From Choristoneura fumiferana (lineage: Eukaryota > Arthropoda > Insecta > Lepidoptera > Tortricidae): DNA of 64,000 nt. The stretch's first letter is position 1. Every line of letters begins with the position of its first letter. Below are positions 1 to 11,541 of this stretch, piece by piece. The notes beneath the pieces were generated by a model that saw nothing but the letters and a program-made list of their open reading frames with translations, was not told where the DNA came from and did not search any database. A program made the position numbers and the translations under genes. The stretch spans positions 3,841,595 through 3,905,594 of the forward strand of contig NC_133495.1 of NCBI RefSeq assembly GCF_025370935.1, written 5' to 3'.

Positions 1-2946
1 TTACATCGACATTCTAATCTCAATTACTCTTATTTAACTGTCTTTGTCGACATGTTTTTGTTTCGAGTTTCCATCAACCTTCATAGATGGCCCCACTAAC
101 AATTTTCTACTAATTTATTCCCAGTGACGGTCGTGTGACACATCCGAACCGTTACAGCTTTTCCCTTGATAGACTAAGAAGTAGTTAATATACAATTTAA
201 CGCCCGAATTGGTCTATCACACTTATGTCAATATTTAAAATTTAAAATAAAATTTTATTAGTCTTTATAATTGAAATGTGTTTTGTGTGGTGTGTTTTTT
301 AACCAAGCTAAGACTATCACTATTTCTAGCCTACATCTGAACCAGTGTTGAAACTCACAGATATGAACACAGTTACAATCCAGTCAGAATGTCTAAGACT
401 CTGCGAAAGATCTTGGTTGTGAGGCAAGATAACTCTAGTAGTAAATCGTATCTCAGCTTAATAAAAGCATGATAGCAAGGTCTAACTATCAAGTCCTAGT
501 AGAACTACGATTCTCTCCTTAAGCCCAGGCATTCCTTTCGATTATTCACTTACCAGAAGGTCAAAATGCCCAATCCATTTGCCTCCCAGTCCAGACTTAG
601 CCTTCAATAATGACTTCCTAGTCTTGGAGCATGTGTAGTGTAAATTTTTAGTTCTGTCCACTAGTAGAGTACTAAAATCCTTGAACGCAGTCTACAAACT
701 GATTTTGCCTACTGGCCTATCCTAACACCTCTATCAAGAATTCTAGTTGTAAGTGTAATGTGTTCAATTATAACTACCAATAAATGATCCAATCATACTA
801 CAGAATTATTAGTTATTCAGGACCCTCATTTCCTTAACTATACTAATCATTCTCTTTCCAAAGCCCCTTACATGGCACTATCATAATACCTTCACACTTT
901 AATCCTTCACTAGTGGTACATCCAGTTTTTTTTTTTTTTTTTTTCTTACTCGCTGTCCTGTACAACCAACAACCCCAATTAGTTTAACCAGACATCTTTT
1001 GTTTTACTTTTAAAATTATTTCTTAACCCCTTTTTTTTTATGATAGTTCCCATCAACCTTATTTTTTCTATTCTATCTATCCTAATCATAAATATCCTTC
1101 CCATTTATCGCCTTTTCCTACGTTTGTTTTTTTTTTTTTCAGGTGTCCCAGCCTAATATATATATATATATTATATCATAAAATCTACTCTTACTATCTA
1201 CATATAAACTACCAACCGCTTATAATATAATTTGCTAAAATTTCTAATACTACTGTAAATATTCTATCTACTCTTAATTTAGGTCATCAATTTAGATACC
1301 ATAATAATTCTATTTCTACACTCTTAACTCAGCTCTCTATCTAAAACATTAATTTGGAACATAACCAAACCAAATTTACTTTTGCGCTTCGCTTTACCTC
1401 TTTTTAATATCAAAATGCATTTATTAACCCACCTATCATTATAGTATCTAACTTGCTGTTAAATTTGACCACTCGGCATTAACTTATACTTATAATTTGT
1501 TACTCTTTAGGACTAAGACCTGCAATGTAACTTGTTGTATAATAATAAAATAAATAAATAATGTACTTCCTCTCCTTTTCCCCTCTTTTTTTGAAACTTT
1601 AGCTTAACAACCTTTATTCAGTTTAAATTACTAAAATTAAGACCCTTTAAGATTCATTTCCGAACTGCAATCTGAATTTTTTTGTGAACTAACCATTACT
1701 CTTACTGTTACCTACCGACCGTAAGTCCGTTTGAGTCACCTTAAAACACGCAAAATCCGTTATAATTTTTCTACAATGTGACTAACCTTTCTTCTCTACG
1801 GCAACCTCTCAAATCAAATGTCAAATCCTCTGTCAAACAATACATCGTAATTATTGCCGTTTCAATAGACGCATTTTCTAATTACATTAACGCTATGTTA
1901 TTAAATTTAATTTAAATTTGTACACAATTATTAAAGAAGCTAATCTGCGCGCGCAACTTCAAACTCTTCTTCTATTCAACTTTAGACGCTTACTTTGGAA
2001 TACTTGGTACTAACTAAGTGAAACGCTGCGTGGTTCAATCGTTTGCAAGAGGAAAAGAATATAATGCTGTCACCAGATCCGATAAATTGTTTGCTGAAAT
2101 TTCCTTGTCTCTATGATCGCTGTCATGTCTCTTTATCTGTGAAATTGGGATCGTCGCGAAGAATGAAACCGAAGGTCCTGCTGTCCCACTAATGTACTTA
2201 ATGAAATCTCTACTGTACCCTCATCTTGTCTGACATCAACCGAAAGCCGGAGCTTACAATCGCAAGGTGAATATCGTAATTTTTTCTTATGTTTCTAATA
2301 ATCTAAAATGTTGTTATTGTCCTAACCAAAATGTCATTGCTAACCGTCTACATTTTCTTTCAGATTCAACACAATAACGACATGGCCCACAACTCTGTAA
2401 TAACTTTGGCGAATGACCACTCCGAGGAAAATAAACTTCTATTCTTTTAAACTTATATACAACTGCGCTTACTCCTTTTCCTCCAACATTGTATAACATT
2501 TTGTTCTAAGTTAATGTAAATGCTGCAACATAAGGTTACACTATAATTTACTAGCTTTTAAGTTTAATTTTCTCTGCTTACAATTTTTTTACTCAGTTAA
2601 TACATAATATTTAATATAGATCGTATTAATCTAAGCTAATTTTATGTTAATTTATTTTTCATTTCTATTAGTTTGTGTTTTTAAGGGTGATTTTACTTTC
2701 AGAATTCCATACCGCCTCCCTCTATTGTTCCCCTATTTTCATACCCACCGTACTTCATCAACCACTACACAACTGCATAAATTTTATTCTATCTTAATTA
2801 CCCTACTTGTCTTAATCTAGTTAATTAAATTTATTTTAAACACTACTACATAATAACCAACAATTAACAAAAGCTAAACTAATTTAAATTTATTCACTAA
2901 TGAATAAGCATTGTAGCAGTGGTTTGACTGAAAATCAACCTGTATT
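1..2946. other. AT-rich stretch, no gene recognised
   Basis: I see no open frame with recognisable protein similarity on either strand. The stretch holds a 19-base poly-T run at 926-944, a second T run near 1126-1139 and a short (TA)n tract at about 1156-1173. The T runs could be the poly-A tails of old minus-strand retroposed copies, but I recognise no body attached to them. Confidence 0.6.
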
Positions 2947-3046
2947 NNNNNNNNNNNNNNNNNNNNNNNNNNNNNNNNNNNNNNNNNNNNNNNNNNNNNN
3001 NNNNNNNNNNNNNNNNNNNNNNNNNNNNNNNNNNNNNNNNNNNNNN
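2947..3046. other. Assembly gap, 100 N
   Basis: Exactly 100 N, the conventional filler for a gap of unknown size. Real distance across it is unknown. The right side begins inside a foldback MITE, which may be why the assembly broke here. Confidence 0.98.
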
Positions 3047-3049
3047 GAA

Positions 3050-3222
3050 GGGCTACTACCACAATACACGTACGAAATTAGTAAATCGAAGTTCGTATCT
3101 TACCCACAGAGTACTTTACTATTATTATCGTACCGTCCCGCTGACCCTAATATTATTTAATACGAGAGTGAGAGGGATGGTATGATACGAGCTACGATCG
3201 AATTTCGTAGTTCAGGTTGCCC
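3050..3222. repeat. Foldback MITE, family W, copy 1
   Basis: Starts GGGCTACTAC and ends with a degenerate inverse of it. The inner arms carry the family signature AAATCGAAGTTCGT and ACGAGAGTGAGAGGGA. It is the same family as six other copies in this window (36187, 42733, 52018, 52805, 59601, 60671). Confidence 0.8.
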
Positions 3223-3800
3223 ATTCCAAGCTCTAAATTGGGTGACACTCTTTCCCGGCTCGGATATTACCGATCTGTTTTTCGTGACACGCACGACACG
3301 CCATAGAAGCTCCTGTCAGTTTCTATGGGCATGTTTTAGACTATCTCCTTCCTCTTTGTGGCATTTACACGAAAAACAGGGCCGGTATTTTCATGTCGGT
3401 GTTATCCGGGTCGGGAAAGAGTATCGCCCACTGTCATGACTTTTTGTTCTTGGGTGATTGCTGACAGCGATTGTTTTCAAACAGCAATTAATTTGAGACA
3501 AAGAAATATAAAAAAAAACAATAAATAAAAATGTTTAAAAAAAATATTGTTTTCTAAATCTAATTGATAGCACCTAGTTGACTACGCTTGCACATCCATG
3601 GCAAGTTTTAACTCTATGGTCACCTAAAATGGTAGAAATAGTGGAAATCGTGGTTTTCTTTCGTGGCAACACTCTTCTCAAGACGCCGCCGACGCCATTA
3701 TTGTGAAATCAGTTAATTGTGTATACGAAAATAAAATTCACGTGCTTATAGCATTGTATTTTGCATAGCACAGTTATCTTATATAACTAAACCACTAATC
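3223..3800. other. Upstream region of the helicase copy
   Basis: No gene and no recognised repeat. The last 150 bases before 3801 would be the 5' UTR of the helicase-like sequence. I cannot see a clear TATA box or a splice acceptor, so whether this segment came with the copy or is target DNA is open. Confidence 0.4.
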
Positions 3801-5075
3801 ATGGCTGACAACGACGATCTTTTGGACTACGAAGACGAAGAGCAGGCAGAACAGCAGACTGCCGACGGAGCGACAGAAGCGGCGCCAAAGAAAGAGGTTA
3901 AGGGATCCTATGTATCAATCCACAGTTCTGGCTTCAGGATTTCCTGCTAAAACCTGAAATATTGCGTGCTATCGTCGACTGTGGTTTCGAACATCCCTCG
4001 GAAGTGCAACATGAGTGTATACCGCAAGCCGTCCTCGGATGGATATCTTGTGCCAAGCGAAGTCGGGTATGGGTAAGACAGCTGTGTTTGTTCTAGCAAC
4101 GCTGCAACAGATCGAACCTTCTGAAAACCATGTCTACGTACTCGTTATGTGTCATACCAGAGAGCTGGCATTCCAAATCAGCAAAGAGTACGAGCGATTC
4201 TCGAAGTATATGGCTGGAGTACGAGTGTCGGTGTTCTTTGGTGGCATGCCGATCCAAAAGGACGAAGAAGTCCTCAAGACCGCCTGCCCGCACATCGTAG
4301 TTGGCACTCCGGGCAGAATACTGGCTCTAGTTAATAGCAAAAAGCTAAACCTGAAGCATCTGAAACACTTCATTTTGGATGAGTGCGACAAAATGTTGGA
4401 GTCACTCGACATGAGAAGAGATGTCCAGGAAATATTTAGGAATACCCCCATGGTAAACAAGTTATGATGTTCTCCGCTACTTTGAGCAAGGAAATCCGAC
4501 CAGTGTGCAAGAAGTTCATGCAGGATCCTATGGAAGTATATGTAGATGATGAAGCCAAGCTGACCCTGCATGGACTGCAGCAGCATTACGTGAAACTAAA
4601 GGAAAACGAGAAGAACAAGAAGCTGTTTGAACTTCTAGATGTCTTGGAATTCAATCAAGTAGTCATATTTGTGAAATCTGTGCAGAGGTGCATAGCCCTC
4701 GCTCAACTGCTCACAGACCAGAACTTCCCGGCGATTGGCATACATCGCAACATGACCCAAGATGAGCGTCTGTCCCGCTACCAGCAATTCAAGGACTTCC
4801 AGAAGAGGATTCTAGTCGCAACCAATCTATTTGGAAGAGGCATGGACATTGAGCGAGTCAATATTGTCTTTAACTACGACATGCCTGAGGATTCCGACAC
4901 ATACCTTCACCGTGTCGCCCGTGCTGGACGTTTCGGTACCAAAGGTCTGGCCATCACCATGGTGTCTGATGAAGGAGACGCCAAAATCCTGAATGAAGTC
5001 CAAGACCGTTTTGATGTCAACATCACCGAGCTGCCAGAAGAGATTGAGCTGTCCACTTACATTGAAGGCCGATAG
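3801..5075 (+). pseudogene. UAP56/DDX39B (Hel25E) DEAD-box RNA helicase, intronless, three frameshifts
   Basis: UAP56 is the nuclear ATPase/helicase used in spliceosome assembly and in mRNA export as a TREX subunit. The sequence matches the family from the start (MADNDDLLDYEDEE) to the C-terminal STYIEGR, about 425 codons, the usual length. Visible motifs are Q-motif context, motif I AKSGMGKT, GTPGRI, the DECD box (LDECDKMLE), SAT, and HRVARAGRFG of motif VI. Three single-base deletions break the frame: near 3937, near 4038 and in a C run near 4445-4449; together they restore the frame. There are no introns, and an AATAAA lies at 5097-5102, 22 bases after the stop. Two readings fit: a recent processed retrocopy that has begun to decay, or a retrogene (even the main gene) with uncorrected consensus deletions. 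The amino-acid sequence between breaks is almost perfectly conserved, so any decay is recent. A run of 14 bases or more of poly-A after the signal is not visible. Confidence 0.85.
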
Positions 5076-5102
5076 ATTTACCATAGCATTCCTTCTAATA
5101 AA

Positions 5103-6184
5103 TTTTTGTAATTAAAAAGTAATTGGGTATTTTCACTAAGGTGATTAATTTTAGAATAAGTTGTTTGACGAATTGTAAGAATTCTGTCTACCTGAGTGTA
5201 GGGACCTTGAGGTCTGATAGCTCCTAACTTTACTCCTAATATAAGATAAAAGTTGATTAAAGTGACATTTGATATTTGTGATCTCTGACTATTATTTTGT
5301 ATCCTAAATCCATAACACAAGAATTCTTTGATCAAATAAGGTCTAGATTGAAGTAAATCTACTGGCAAACCACCTTGATAGGACAGTGATGCTAAAACTA
5401 TAAACAATCAAGCAGGCAGAACGCTGAACTATGTAGCAATCCAAGAAACTCAAAGCTCGTGTCCCGCTACGCTTATCGACCGCGCTGGCGTAAGCGTCAC
5501 TGTAAAACCACCCTAAATGGCCTTAATACCTAGGACCTTAAACGCATGTAAGCGTTTTGCTGACATTCACACAGTAGCTCAATCACATATGAGCGGTTAC
5601 TGTAGCATTCAAGAAACTGGGTGGACTTTCCAAAATGCATGAACTCATATCAAGGGATATGTGGCCAAACCTGATAAGTCAAAATAATTGACTGTTGAAA
5701 ACAAAACAAAGTTTAATATTTCGAAATTATTACAAAATAAACATTGACTTATCAGATTCTACCACACTCATTGATATAGGTAGGTTCAACATAAACTTCC
5801 AAAAAAATACTGTGAATACTTACATTGTCATTATTTATAGAATAGAATCGTTATCACTTCAGAAACAGATCATTAAGGCCTCACCAAATAAAATTAATGA
5901 AATATACCTAATTGGCAACAAGTCCATATTTTTAGTTTTATTGCTTCTTACACTACACTTACTGAACAAAAGGTATATATTATAGCTAACTAATTTTATC
6001 TTTTATAAAAATAAGACTTACACATGTCAAGTAATTAAAACTACCTGTTTTAGTAAATACTTATAAATTGGTAATAAATTAAAACAACATCATTATTACT
6101 GAAGTATTTATTGCTGTAACAAAGTATAAACCATTGTAACATGACTCAATGTTATGTGCTAACAAACATTCCTTATTTTAGAGC
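5103..6184. other. Intergenic, no gene seen
   Basis: AT-rich sequence between the helicase copy and the left carboxypeptidase. Open frames here are short, of low complexity and resemble nothing I know. The minus-strand AATAAA for the carboxypeptidase lies at its right end (6185-6190). Confidence 0.5.
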
Positions 6185-6222
6185 TTTATTCTTATGCTTC
6201 TAGCTTTACAATCCATTGTAAA

Positions 6223-7606
6223 TTAATCCTTATAAAACGTCTTTTCATGAGTGAACCTAGTGATCAGATCCAGGGCCCACTTTGGCTGGTCCCCTGGTGC
6301 ATTTCTGACCATGATTTCAACCAACTTCCCAGCCTGTTTGACATACCCTATCTCCCCATCAACTTCCATTGATAACGCTTGGCAGTCTTGTACTCCTCGG
6401 CCCAGAGAAGTTGAGATTCTTCAAGTAATTGATGCTTAAAGGGTAAGCTACTATTATATCTAGCTGCCCATTGTAAATAACGCAGTAATAATTGTCCAGT
6501 AATTCTGAAACCCATGGAGCGACTGACTGCATAACATCTTGTTTCAAATGCTTTTCCACTTCTTTTCCATCATTGAATGGCAAGTCTCCTACATGGATTG
6601 CTCGTCGAACAGCGCTCTGCAGCATGGGGCCAAAGTCCTCTCCGTCATTGTAATCTTTTGTATGCAGATAATTGAAGTAAAATTCAAAACCTGTTACATT
6701 GTAAAAATAGCTTTTGCCATCAGTCAAATCCCCATTCAAAAGAGTATCAAATGTATTGAATGCATCATCCCATTGCTTGTTCTTGATGTAATTCACAGCT
6801 TTGGCTTCGTAATCCTCAAATGTCTTCTGTGCATTCCAGTCAATAAGCCCAATTTGGTACAAATATTTGCTATAAACAAGTTGATGTTCTGGGTCGCTCA
6901 AACCATTACCAATTGCTATACCTTTGAGATTAATTTTAGTTTCTGCTGTGGGATTTTTCTTGTGGATTGTATATGCAAGAGCCGGAACATATTTTCCTCC
7001 GTAAGACTCACCAGTGACGAAGAATTTACTCTGTTGCAGCTCAGGGAAGAGCTTGAAGAACTGAGTCAATGTGGAATATAGCTGCTCACCTACTTGAGTC
7101 TCGTCTGTGCAGTAACCTTTAGGGTCTTTGGTGAAACTGAAGCCAGTGCCAACTGGGTTATCAATATAGATGAGATGGTGGTTCAAAGCCCAGTTGTATT
7201 TTCTGCGTTCGAAAGTATTTTTCCGTACTCTTATTGGGCCGTTTTCGGTAAACAAACCGTACAGCGAGGACGCGCCTGGCCCGCCCTGGAGCCACACAAT
7301 AACCGGCGCCAGTTCCTTGTTAGGCGACATGCTCGGAAAGTACCAGAAGAACTGGTTGGAGTCGTAAGTTTTGTTGACGGTGAAGTAGCCGGCATAGCTC
7401 TTGATTCGTAAACTTTCTGTAAAAGGCACGCGCGCCAGTCGCCTGCCTTCAGTGATATTTCCACTCTCGATATAGGGCGTTAGAAAAAGAGGCTCGCCGG
7501 CATCGCCTCCTCCTCGCGGGGGCAGTGTGAGCTCCGGATAGCGATGGAAGAAACATTGAGCAGAAACAATTACTTGAAGTACAAAAACCCACAATAGTTT
7601 CGCCAT
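6223..7606 (-). pseudogene. Serine carboxypeptidase (venom/vitellogenic CP-like, S10), C-terminus damaged
   Basis: Family S10 carboxypeptidases remove C-terminal residues; the insect secreted forms are annotated vitellogenic or venom serine carboxypeptidase-like. The frame opens at 7606 (ATG) with a signal peptide (residues 1 to about 17), then the oxyanion loop GGPGASS, the nucleophile Ser201 in GESYGGKYVPAL and Asp373 in NGQLDIIVAYP. After residue 401 a one-base deletion near 6401 shifts the frame, giving a stop at 6359-6361. Reading on, homology continues in other frames to an ancestral stop at 6223-6225, with a second one-base deletion, loss of one codon, and a 12-base deletion that removes GHMV, including the catalytic His. 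AATAAA on the minus strand is at 6185-6190. There are no introns. The right paralogue at 9406 is intact and points the other way, 1.8 kb off. All lesions are in the last 190 bases, so it is either a young pseudogene or a truncated, catalytically dead secreted protein. Confidence 0.88.
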
Positions 7607-7949
7607 TGTGACTGTTAGCGGCTGAACGCCGTCAATAACTGAAGTAAATCACGCACGCGACGCGATTAAAGTTGACCACATATTTCCTCCATAGGTTATC
7701 AATAGTCAGTAGGTAATTATAATTAATTGTTATTTTAAAATATGTAAATACGGTTAAGTATCCAGGCAGCTAAATAAAACCAAATAAAACACTAATTTGC
7801 AAGTCCACCGAGTCCACGGTGACATTTCCATGACATTTCATTATGGATGGAGCTCGTTTCCAATGTCAAATGTTTCGCTTATTCTTATTTTGTTGTGTTC
7901 GTTATGTCAGTAGAAGGTTTTTATGGAAGATAACTTAGAAAAATTACAA
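7607..7949. other. Short upstream region of the damaged carboxypeptidase
   Basis: Contains the putative 5' flank of the minus-strand gene. I see no TATA box like that of the intact paralogue. No further gene is visible. Confidence 0.4.
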
Positions 7950-7950
7950 C

Positions 7951-7979
7951 GGGGGCGAAGCTGCGGGCAACAGCTAGTA
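7951..7979 (+). repeat. Helitron-like 3' end fragment
   Basis: Reads GGGGGCGAAGCTGCGGGCAA and ends CAGCTAGTA, the 3' terminus typical of Lep1-type non-autonomous Helitrons of Lepidoptera; a longer copy lies at 20780-21010. Confidence 0.6.
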
Positions 7980-8010
7980 CACAATATTTTAGATTATCGC
8001 GGTTACTAAT

Positions 8011-8165
8011 TTTTAACCCCCGACGAAAAAAGAAGGGTGTTATAAGTTTTAATTTTGACCGCTATGTGTGTCTGTGTGTGTTTGTGTGTCTGTCTGTGGC
8101 ACCGTAGCTCTTAAACGGTGGACCGATTTGAAAAGCTGGTTTTCTAGCGATGGACCTTAGACATG
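8011..8165 (+). repeat. Dispersed lepidopteran repeat, (GTGT)-rich
   Basis: Begins TTTTAACCCCCGACG, continues through a GTGTGTCTGTGTGTG tract and ends in the CACCGTAGCTCTTAAACGG segment. A degenerate relative lies at 39541-39660. It is of the common, unclassified type that produces many genomic hits in moths. Confidence 0.6.
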
Positions 8166-8442
8166 TTTTATGTATATCATCAGCTCTTTTGTTCGCTGCG
8201 GTAGGAATCTTAGACGCATAATGGGTATTTAGGTACTTTACTTTCAAACATATTTGGAACCTAAAATTTGAAACACCTATGTATGCTATATAACTATGCA
8301 AGATTATGGAATTCTCGGCCTGATGCTGCAGCCAGGATATCCAGAACACTAAAGAACTCTGCGAAGAATTCGTTTATCCTTATCCCGCGGGGACTATGCT
8401 GATTTCCCGCAAAGTTAGCCTAAGTTAATTTAGTATAAGTAG

Positions 8443-8603
8443 GTACCTAGTAATTTTTTTTTATCTAAGCGTAGTCGGTGTCGGGGGACCGCTAAGGTTA
8501 ATATTTTAAAAAATACAACATATGTACTTAATTTAGTTTCCTATTAACCTTAGCGGTCCCCCGACACCGACGACGCTTAGATAAAAAAAATATTACTAGG
8601 TAC
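8443..8603. repeat. Foldback MITE with near-perfect 65-base arms
   Basis: Left arm starts GTACCTAGTAAT and runs into GGTGTCGGGGGACCGCTAAG; the right arm is its inverse and ends ACTAGGTAC. Only a few mismatches, one being in CTAAGCGTAGTC versus CTAAGCGTCGTC. The loop is about 35 bases and AT-rich. No coding capacity. Confidence 0.85.
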
Positions 8604-8885
8604 TTTCATTTGATTTGATTGTGTTCAAATCGCTTAACGGTATAGTGCCTATTCAATTATTGGAATTATACCTTTATAGTTTTTGTGGTACTAGTCGTGG
8701 CAACGAACTTTTATTCAAAGTTAGGCAGCGGAAGGTATAACTATTTTTTCCGCTATTCCACGCTAGATGGCAGCACATACCTGTATAACCAAAGACCTTA
8801 TATGTATAAACAACGTGAAACTTACTCGTGACCAATATAAAAAAAATATGTAAACAAAATCTTTAATTTCACTTCTACGCAATCA
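8604..8885. other. No gene seen
   Basis: AT-rich sequence between two repeats; nothing recognised. Confidence 0.4.
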
Positions 8886-8981
8886 CATCTGATACGACAC
8901 TATTTCTAGAGCCGGTAGGACGTGTCAGATATTTTTGCGCGCTCCGTTGTGGCAAATATGAATGCAAGTGACTGTACAATC
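8886..8981. repeat. MITE family X, partial copy
   Basis: Half of a foldback element found more completely at 42264-42397 and 50044-50178. Shared blocks are GACACTATTTCTAGAG, GTCAGATATTTTTGC and AAGTGACTGTA. Confidence 0.65.
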
Positions 8982-9340
8982 GCCAAACTTGGTAAATTAC
9001 ATTTATTATACAAATATCGAAACTATCTTTGAATTGAGAACAATTTTCCTATTTCTAGACATTTCCACGTAGTCACGCAACCCACTCATGAGAAGGTTTA
9101 AGGGGCCGTTATGTAGTCAGATTCGAATTGGGATGATTATTATTCCCATTTCTGTACCTTTTATCATCTTCGCAAATACATAATGGATTTATGGAAGCTT
9201 TTTTAATATTAGTATTTCATTACCTAGTAGTTATACCTGTACGTACTTGTGGTGGAGAAATATATAAATTTATTTATTATGTACTTGCCCTACTTGATAA
9301 TGAAAATATGTAACCACTTAATTTAATTACAAAATGTGGA
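8982..9340. other. Upstream region of the intact carboxypeptidase
   Basis: AT-rich, no gene. Only the core promoter at its right end (next entry) is recognisable. Confidence 0.45.
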
Positions 9341-9341
9341 C

Positions 9342-9349
9342 TATATAAC
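9342..9349 (+). promoter_or_regulatory. TATA box of the intact carboxypeptidase
   Basis: TATATAAC lies 57-64 bases before the ATG at 9406. A start of transcription about 30 bases on would give a short 5' UTR of some 30 bases, normal for an abundantly expressed insect secreted hydrolase. The damaged paralogue has no equivalent box that I can see. Confidence 0.55.
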
Positions 9350-9405
9350 TTCGTTTTAGCAATGCTAGTAGTCTATCCTTATCCAATCGTATATATCTAG
9401 TCACC

Positions 9406-10776
9406 ATGACGAGTATTCTTTGGGTATGTTTTCTGTCTCAAGTATTAGCTTCGGCTCGAGGATTCTTTCATCCTTACCCAAAGATAAACTTGGGCGAGCG
9501 CGACGGAGAAGACGCTGGCGAGCCTCTGTTCCTGACGCCCTTCATCGAGCGGGGCGACATCGCTCAGGGCCGGCAGCTGGCGCGGGTGACACTCGGCAAG
9601 AGTCTCCCCGTCGAAAGCTACGCCGGCTACTTCACCGTCAACAAGACCTACGACTCCAACCAGTTCCTCTGGTACTTCCCGAGCCAAGCGCAGGACAACG
9701 GCACGTCACCTGTACTCGTTTGGATGAATGGCGGCCCGGGAGCTTCATCTCTTTATGGTTTATTCACGGAAAACGGGCCAATATCAGTAGTCAACAACAC
9801 TTTTCGACTGAGGGAGTATCACTGGGCTAGGAACCACCACCTTATCTACATCGACAACCCCGTGGGTGCGGGCTTCAGCTTCACTAAGAATAACAATGGA
9901 TACTGCACAGATGAGACTCAAGTAGGAGAGCAGCTGTACTCCACCTTGACGCAGTTCTTTAGGCTGTTCCCGGAACTGCAGCAAAATAAGTTTTTTGTGT
10001 CCGGTGAGTCTTATGCCGGGAAATACGTTCCAGCCCTCGCTTACACGATTCATAAAAAGAACCCCACTGCAGAAACTAAGATAAACCTTCAGGGCATTGC
10101 TATTGGTGACGGCTGGTGCGACCCTGAACATCAGCTCGTTCAGAGCGAGTATTTGTACCAAATCGGTCTCATTGACTGGAATGCCAAGAAAAGAATGAAA
10201 TTACACGAAGATTTAGCGGCAAAATTCCTAAAAAATCAACAGTGGATGAAAGCAAGCATTGAATTAGATAAAATAACGAAAGATTTTCCTATTAATATTG
10301 ATGTCTATAACTACATGTATTTAAAAACTCGTCAAGACGCAGACTTTGGGAGTTTGATTCAGCAAAGTGCTTTTCGAAAAGCAATTCACGTAGGAGAACA
10401 GCCGTTCCATGAATTTTCTTTTGAAGCAGACGTCGCTTTGAGTGATGATGTTCTACATTCTATCGCGCCATGGATTGCAGAGTTACTGGATCACTATTCG
10501 GTAGTGATCTACAATGGGCAACTGGACATCATAGTCGCGTATCCATTGACGGTAAACTTCTTGCGGAACCTGAAGTTCAGCGGAGCTGATGAATACGCGC
10601 GTGCGGAGCGGCATCCGTGGATGGTGGGGGACGAGGTCGCGGGCTACGTGAAGCAAGCCGGCCGGCTCACGGAGCTGCTGGTGCGCAACGCCGGACACAT
10701 GGTGCCCGCGGACCAGCCCGCCTGGGCCTGGGACATGATCACGAGGATCACACACGGCCAACCCTTTTTTGATTAA
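9406..10776 (+). CDS. Serine carboxypeptidase (venom/vitellogenic CP-like, S10), intact
   Basis: A 456-residue secreted serine carboxypeptidase. Signal peptide at residues 1 to about 18. WMNGGPGASS at 106-115 forms the oxyanion region. The triad is complete: Ser202 in GESYAGKYVPAL, Asp374 in NGQLDIIVAYP and His431 in NAGHMVPADQP. Candidate N-glycosylation sites are NGT at 98 and NKT at 79. Length fits the family (about 450-480). The ATG has the context CACCATGA and a TATA box lies upstream; AATAAA is at 10871-10876. The gene has no intron. It is the divergent neighbour and clear paralogue of the damaged copy at 6223-7606, with long identical peptide stretches such as ALAYTIHKKNPTAETKINL. The middle (residues 260-350) diverges most, which is the insertion that shapes substrate choice in S10 enzymes. 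The exact physiological substrate cannot be told from sequence; a digestive, yolk or lysosomal role is possible. Confidence 0.93.
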   Translation: MTSILWVCFLSQVLASARGFFHPYPKINLGERDGEDAGEPLFLTPFIERGDIAQGRQLARVTLGKSLPVESYAGYFTVNKTYDSNQFLWYFPSQAQDNGTSPVLVWMNGGPGASSLYGLFTENGPISVVNNTFRLREYHWARNHHLIYIDNPVGAGFSFTKNNNGYCTDETQVGEQLYSTLTQFFRLFPELQQNKFFVSGESYAGKYVPALAYTIHKKNPTAETKINLQGIAIGDGWCDPEHQLVQSEYLYQIGLIDWNAKKRMKLHEDLAAKFLKNQQWMKASIELDKITKDFPINIDVYNYMYLKTRQDADFGSLIQQSAFRKAIHVGEQPFHEFSFEADVALSDDVLHSIAPWIAELLDHYSVVIYNGQLDIIVAYPLTVNFLRNLKFSGADEYARAERHPWMVGDEVAGYVKQAGRLTELLVRNAGHMVPADQPAWAWDMITRITHGQPFFD

Positions 10777-11122
10777 AAAAGTGTGATCAGAATTCCTGCC
10801 AGCCCACAGTTGCAGCGTTGAAGTAACTTAATTTTTGCTATCAAACATTTAGCTTTTGTGAATTGATTGTAATAAAACTAATACATGAATATGACAGAAA
10901 TCTTACAAAATTTTAAAATAAACTTTCATTTACTGTCAGTTCCTTCGGCAATCGGCACGCTTCAGTGTTTGTCATTCTTAAAATGAATTCTTTTTAAATA
11001 GGAATGGATTTTTAGATATATGAAATGAAGTTTGAATTAAATTTTAACTCCTATATACTTTTGTAACCAGTCATACGTATTTTATACGGAATCTTCCAAG
11101 TTTAGGTATATTTTATACCTTA
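10777..11122. other. 3' UTR and intergenic
   Basis: Contains AATAAA at 10871-10876 and a second AATAAA-like signal near 10917. No gene seen beyond the UTR. Confidence 0.5.
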
Positions 11123-11348
11123 TGGGCGCTCTACACTTAGTCCGCGGATCACGCGCGATTTTCGCGGAGCGAACTTGCCGCGAATTTAACAACGACTCTA
11201 CACTCGCAATGGTTCGCAGTATTTTCACAGTTATGTTCGCAACGTTAAATGAAATGGACGTTGAAGTAGCTGTTGCTGCGTCCTAACTTTATGCGCGTTA
11301 GCGTACTACAACTATGTACATATTAAAATAAAACACAAATTAAGAAAC

Positions 11349-11528
11349 TGTTGGAATGTAGTATGCGTTTAATGAATCGCAGCGCCATCAAGCGGCGTTG
11401 ACCGGAACTAAGTAATCAACAGCTGTCAGCCTAGTCTGGTAACGTAATGATAATCCTTGCCTGTAATACTTAATATTCTAATATATCATCTCAAGCTGTA
11501 ATGTCGTCGTTTTCCTCAATCTATAACA
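11349..11528 (+). repeat. 5' LTR of the mag-like element
   Basis: 180 bp, TG...CA ends, identical base for base, as far as I compared, with 16118-16297. Confidence 0.95.
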
Positions 11529-11541
11529 TGGTGTCAGAAGT
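11529..11541 (+). other. Primer binding site
   Basis: TGGTGTCAGAAGT directly follows the 5' LTR. It is complementary to the 3' end of insect tRNA-Leu (ending ACTTCTGACACCA). Confidence 0.75.

Noticed and set aside
5078..5407. 109-codon minus-strand frame after the helicase
   Set aside because: No similarity, overlaps the helicase 3' UTR, AT-rich chance frame.
7094..7464. Plus-strand and other frames opposite the left carboxypeptidase
   Set aside because: Shadows of the minus-strand coding sequence with no similarity of their own.
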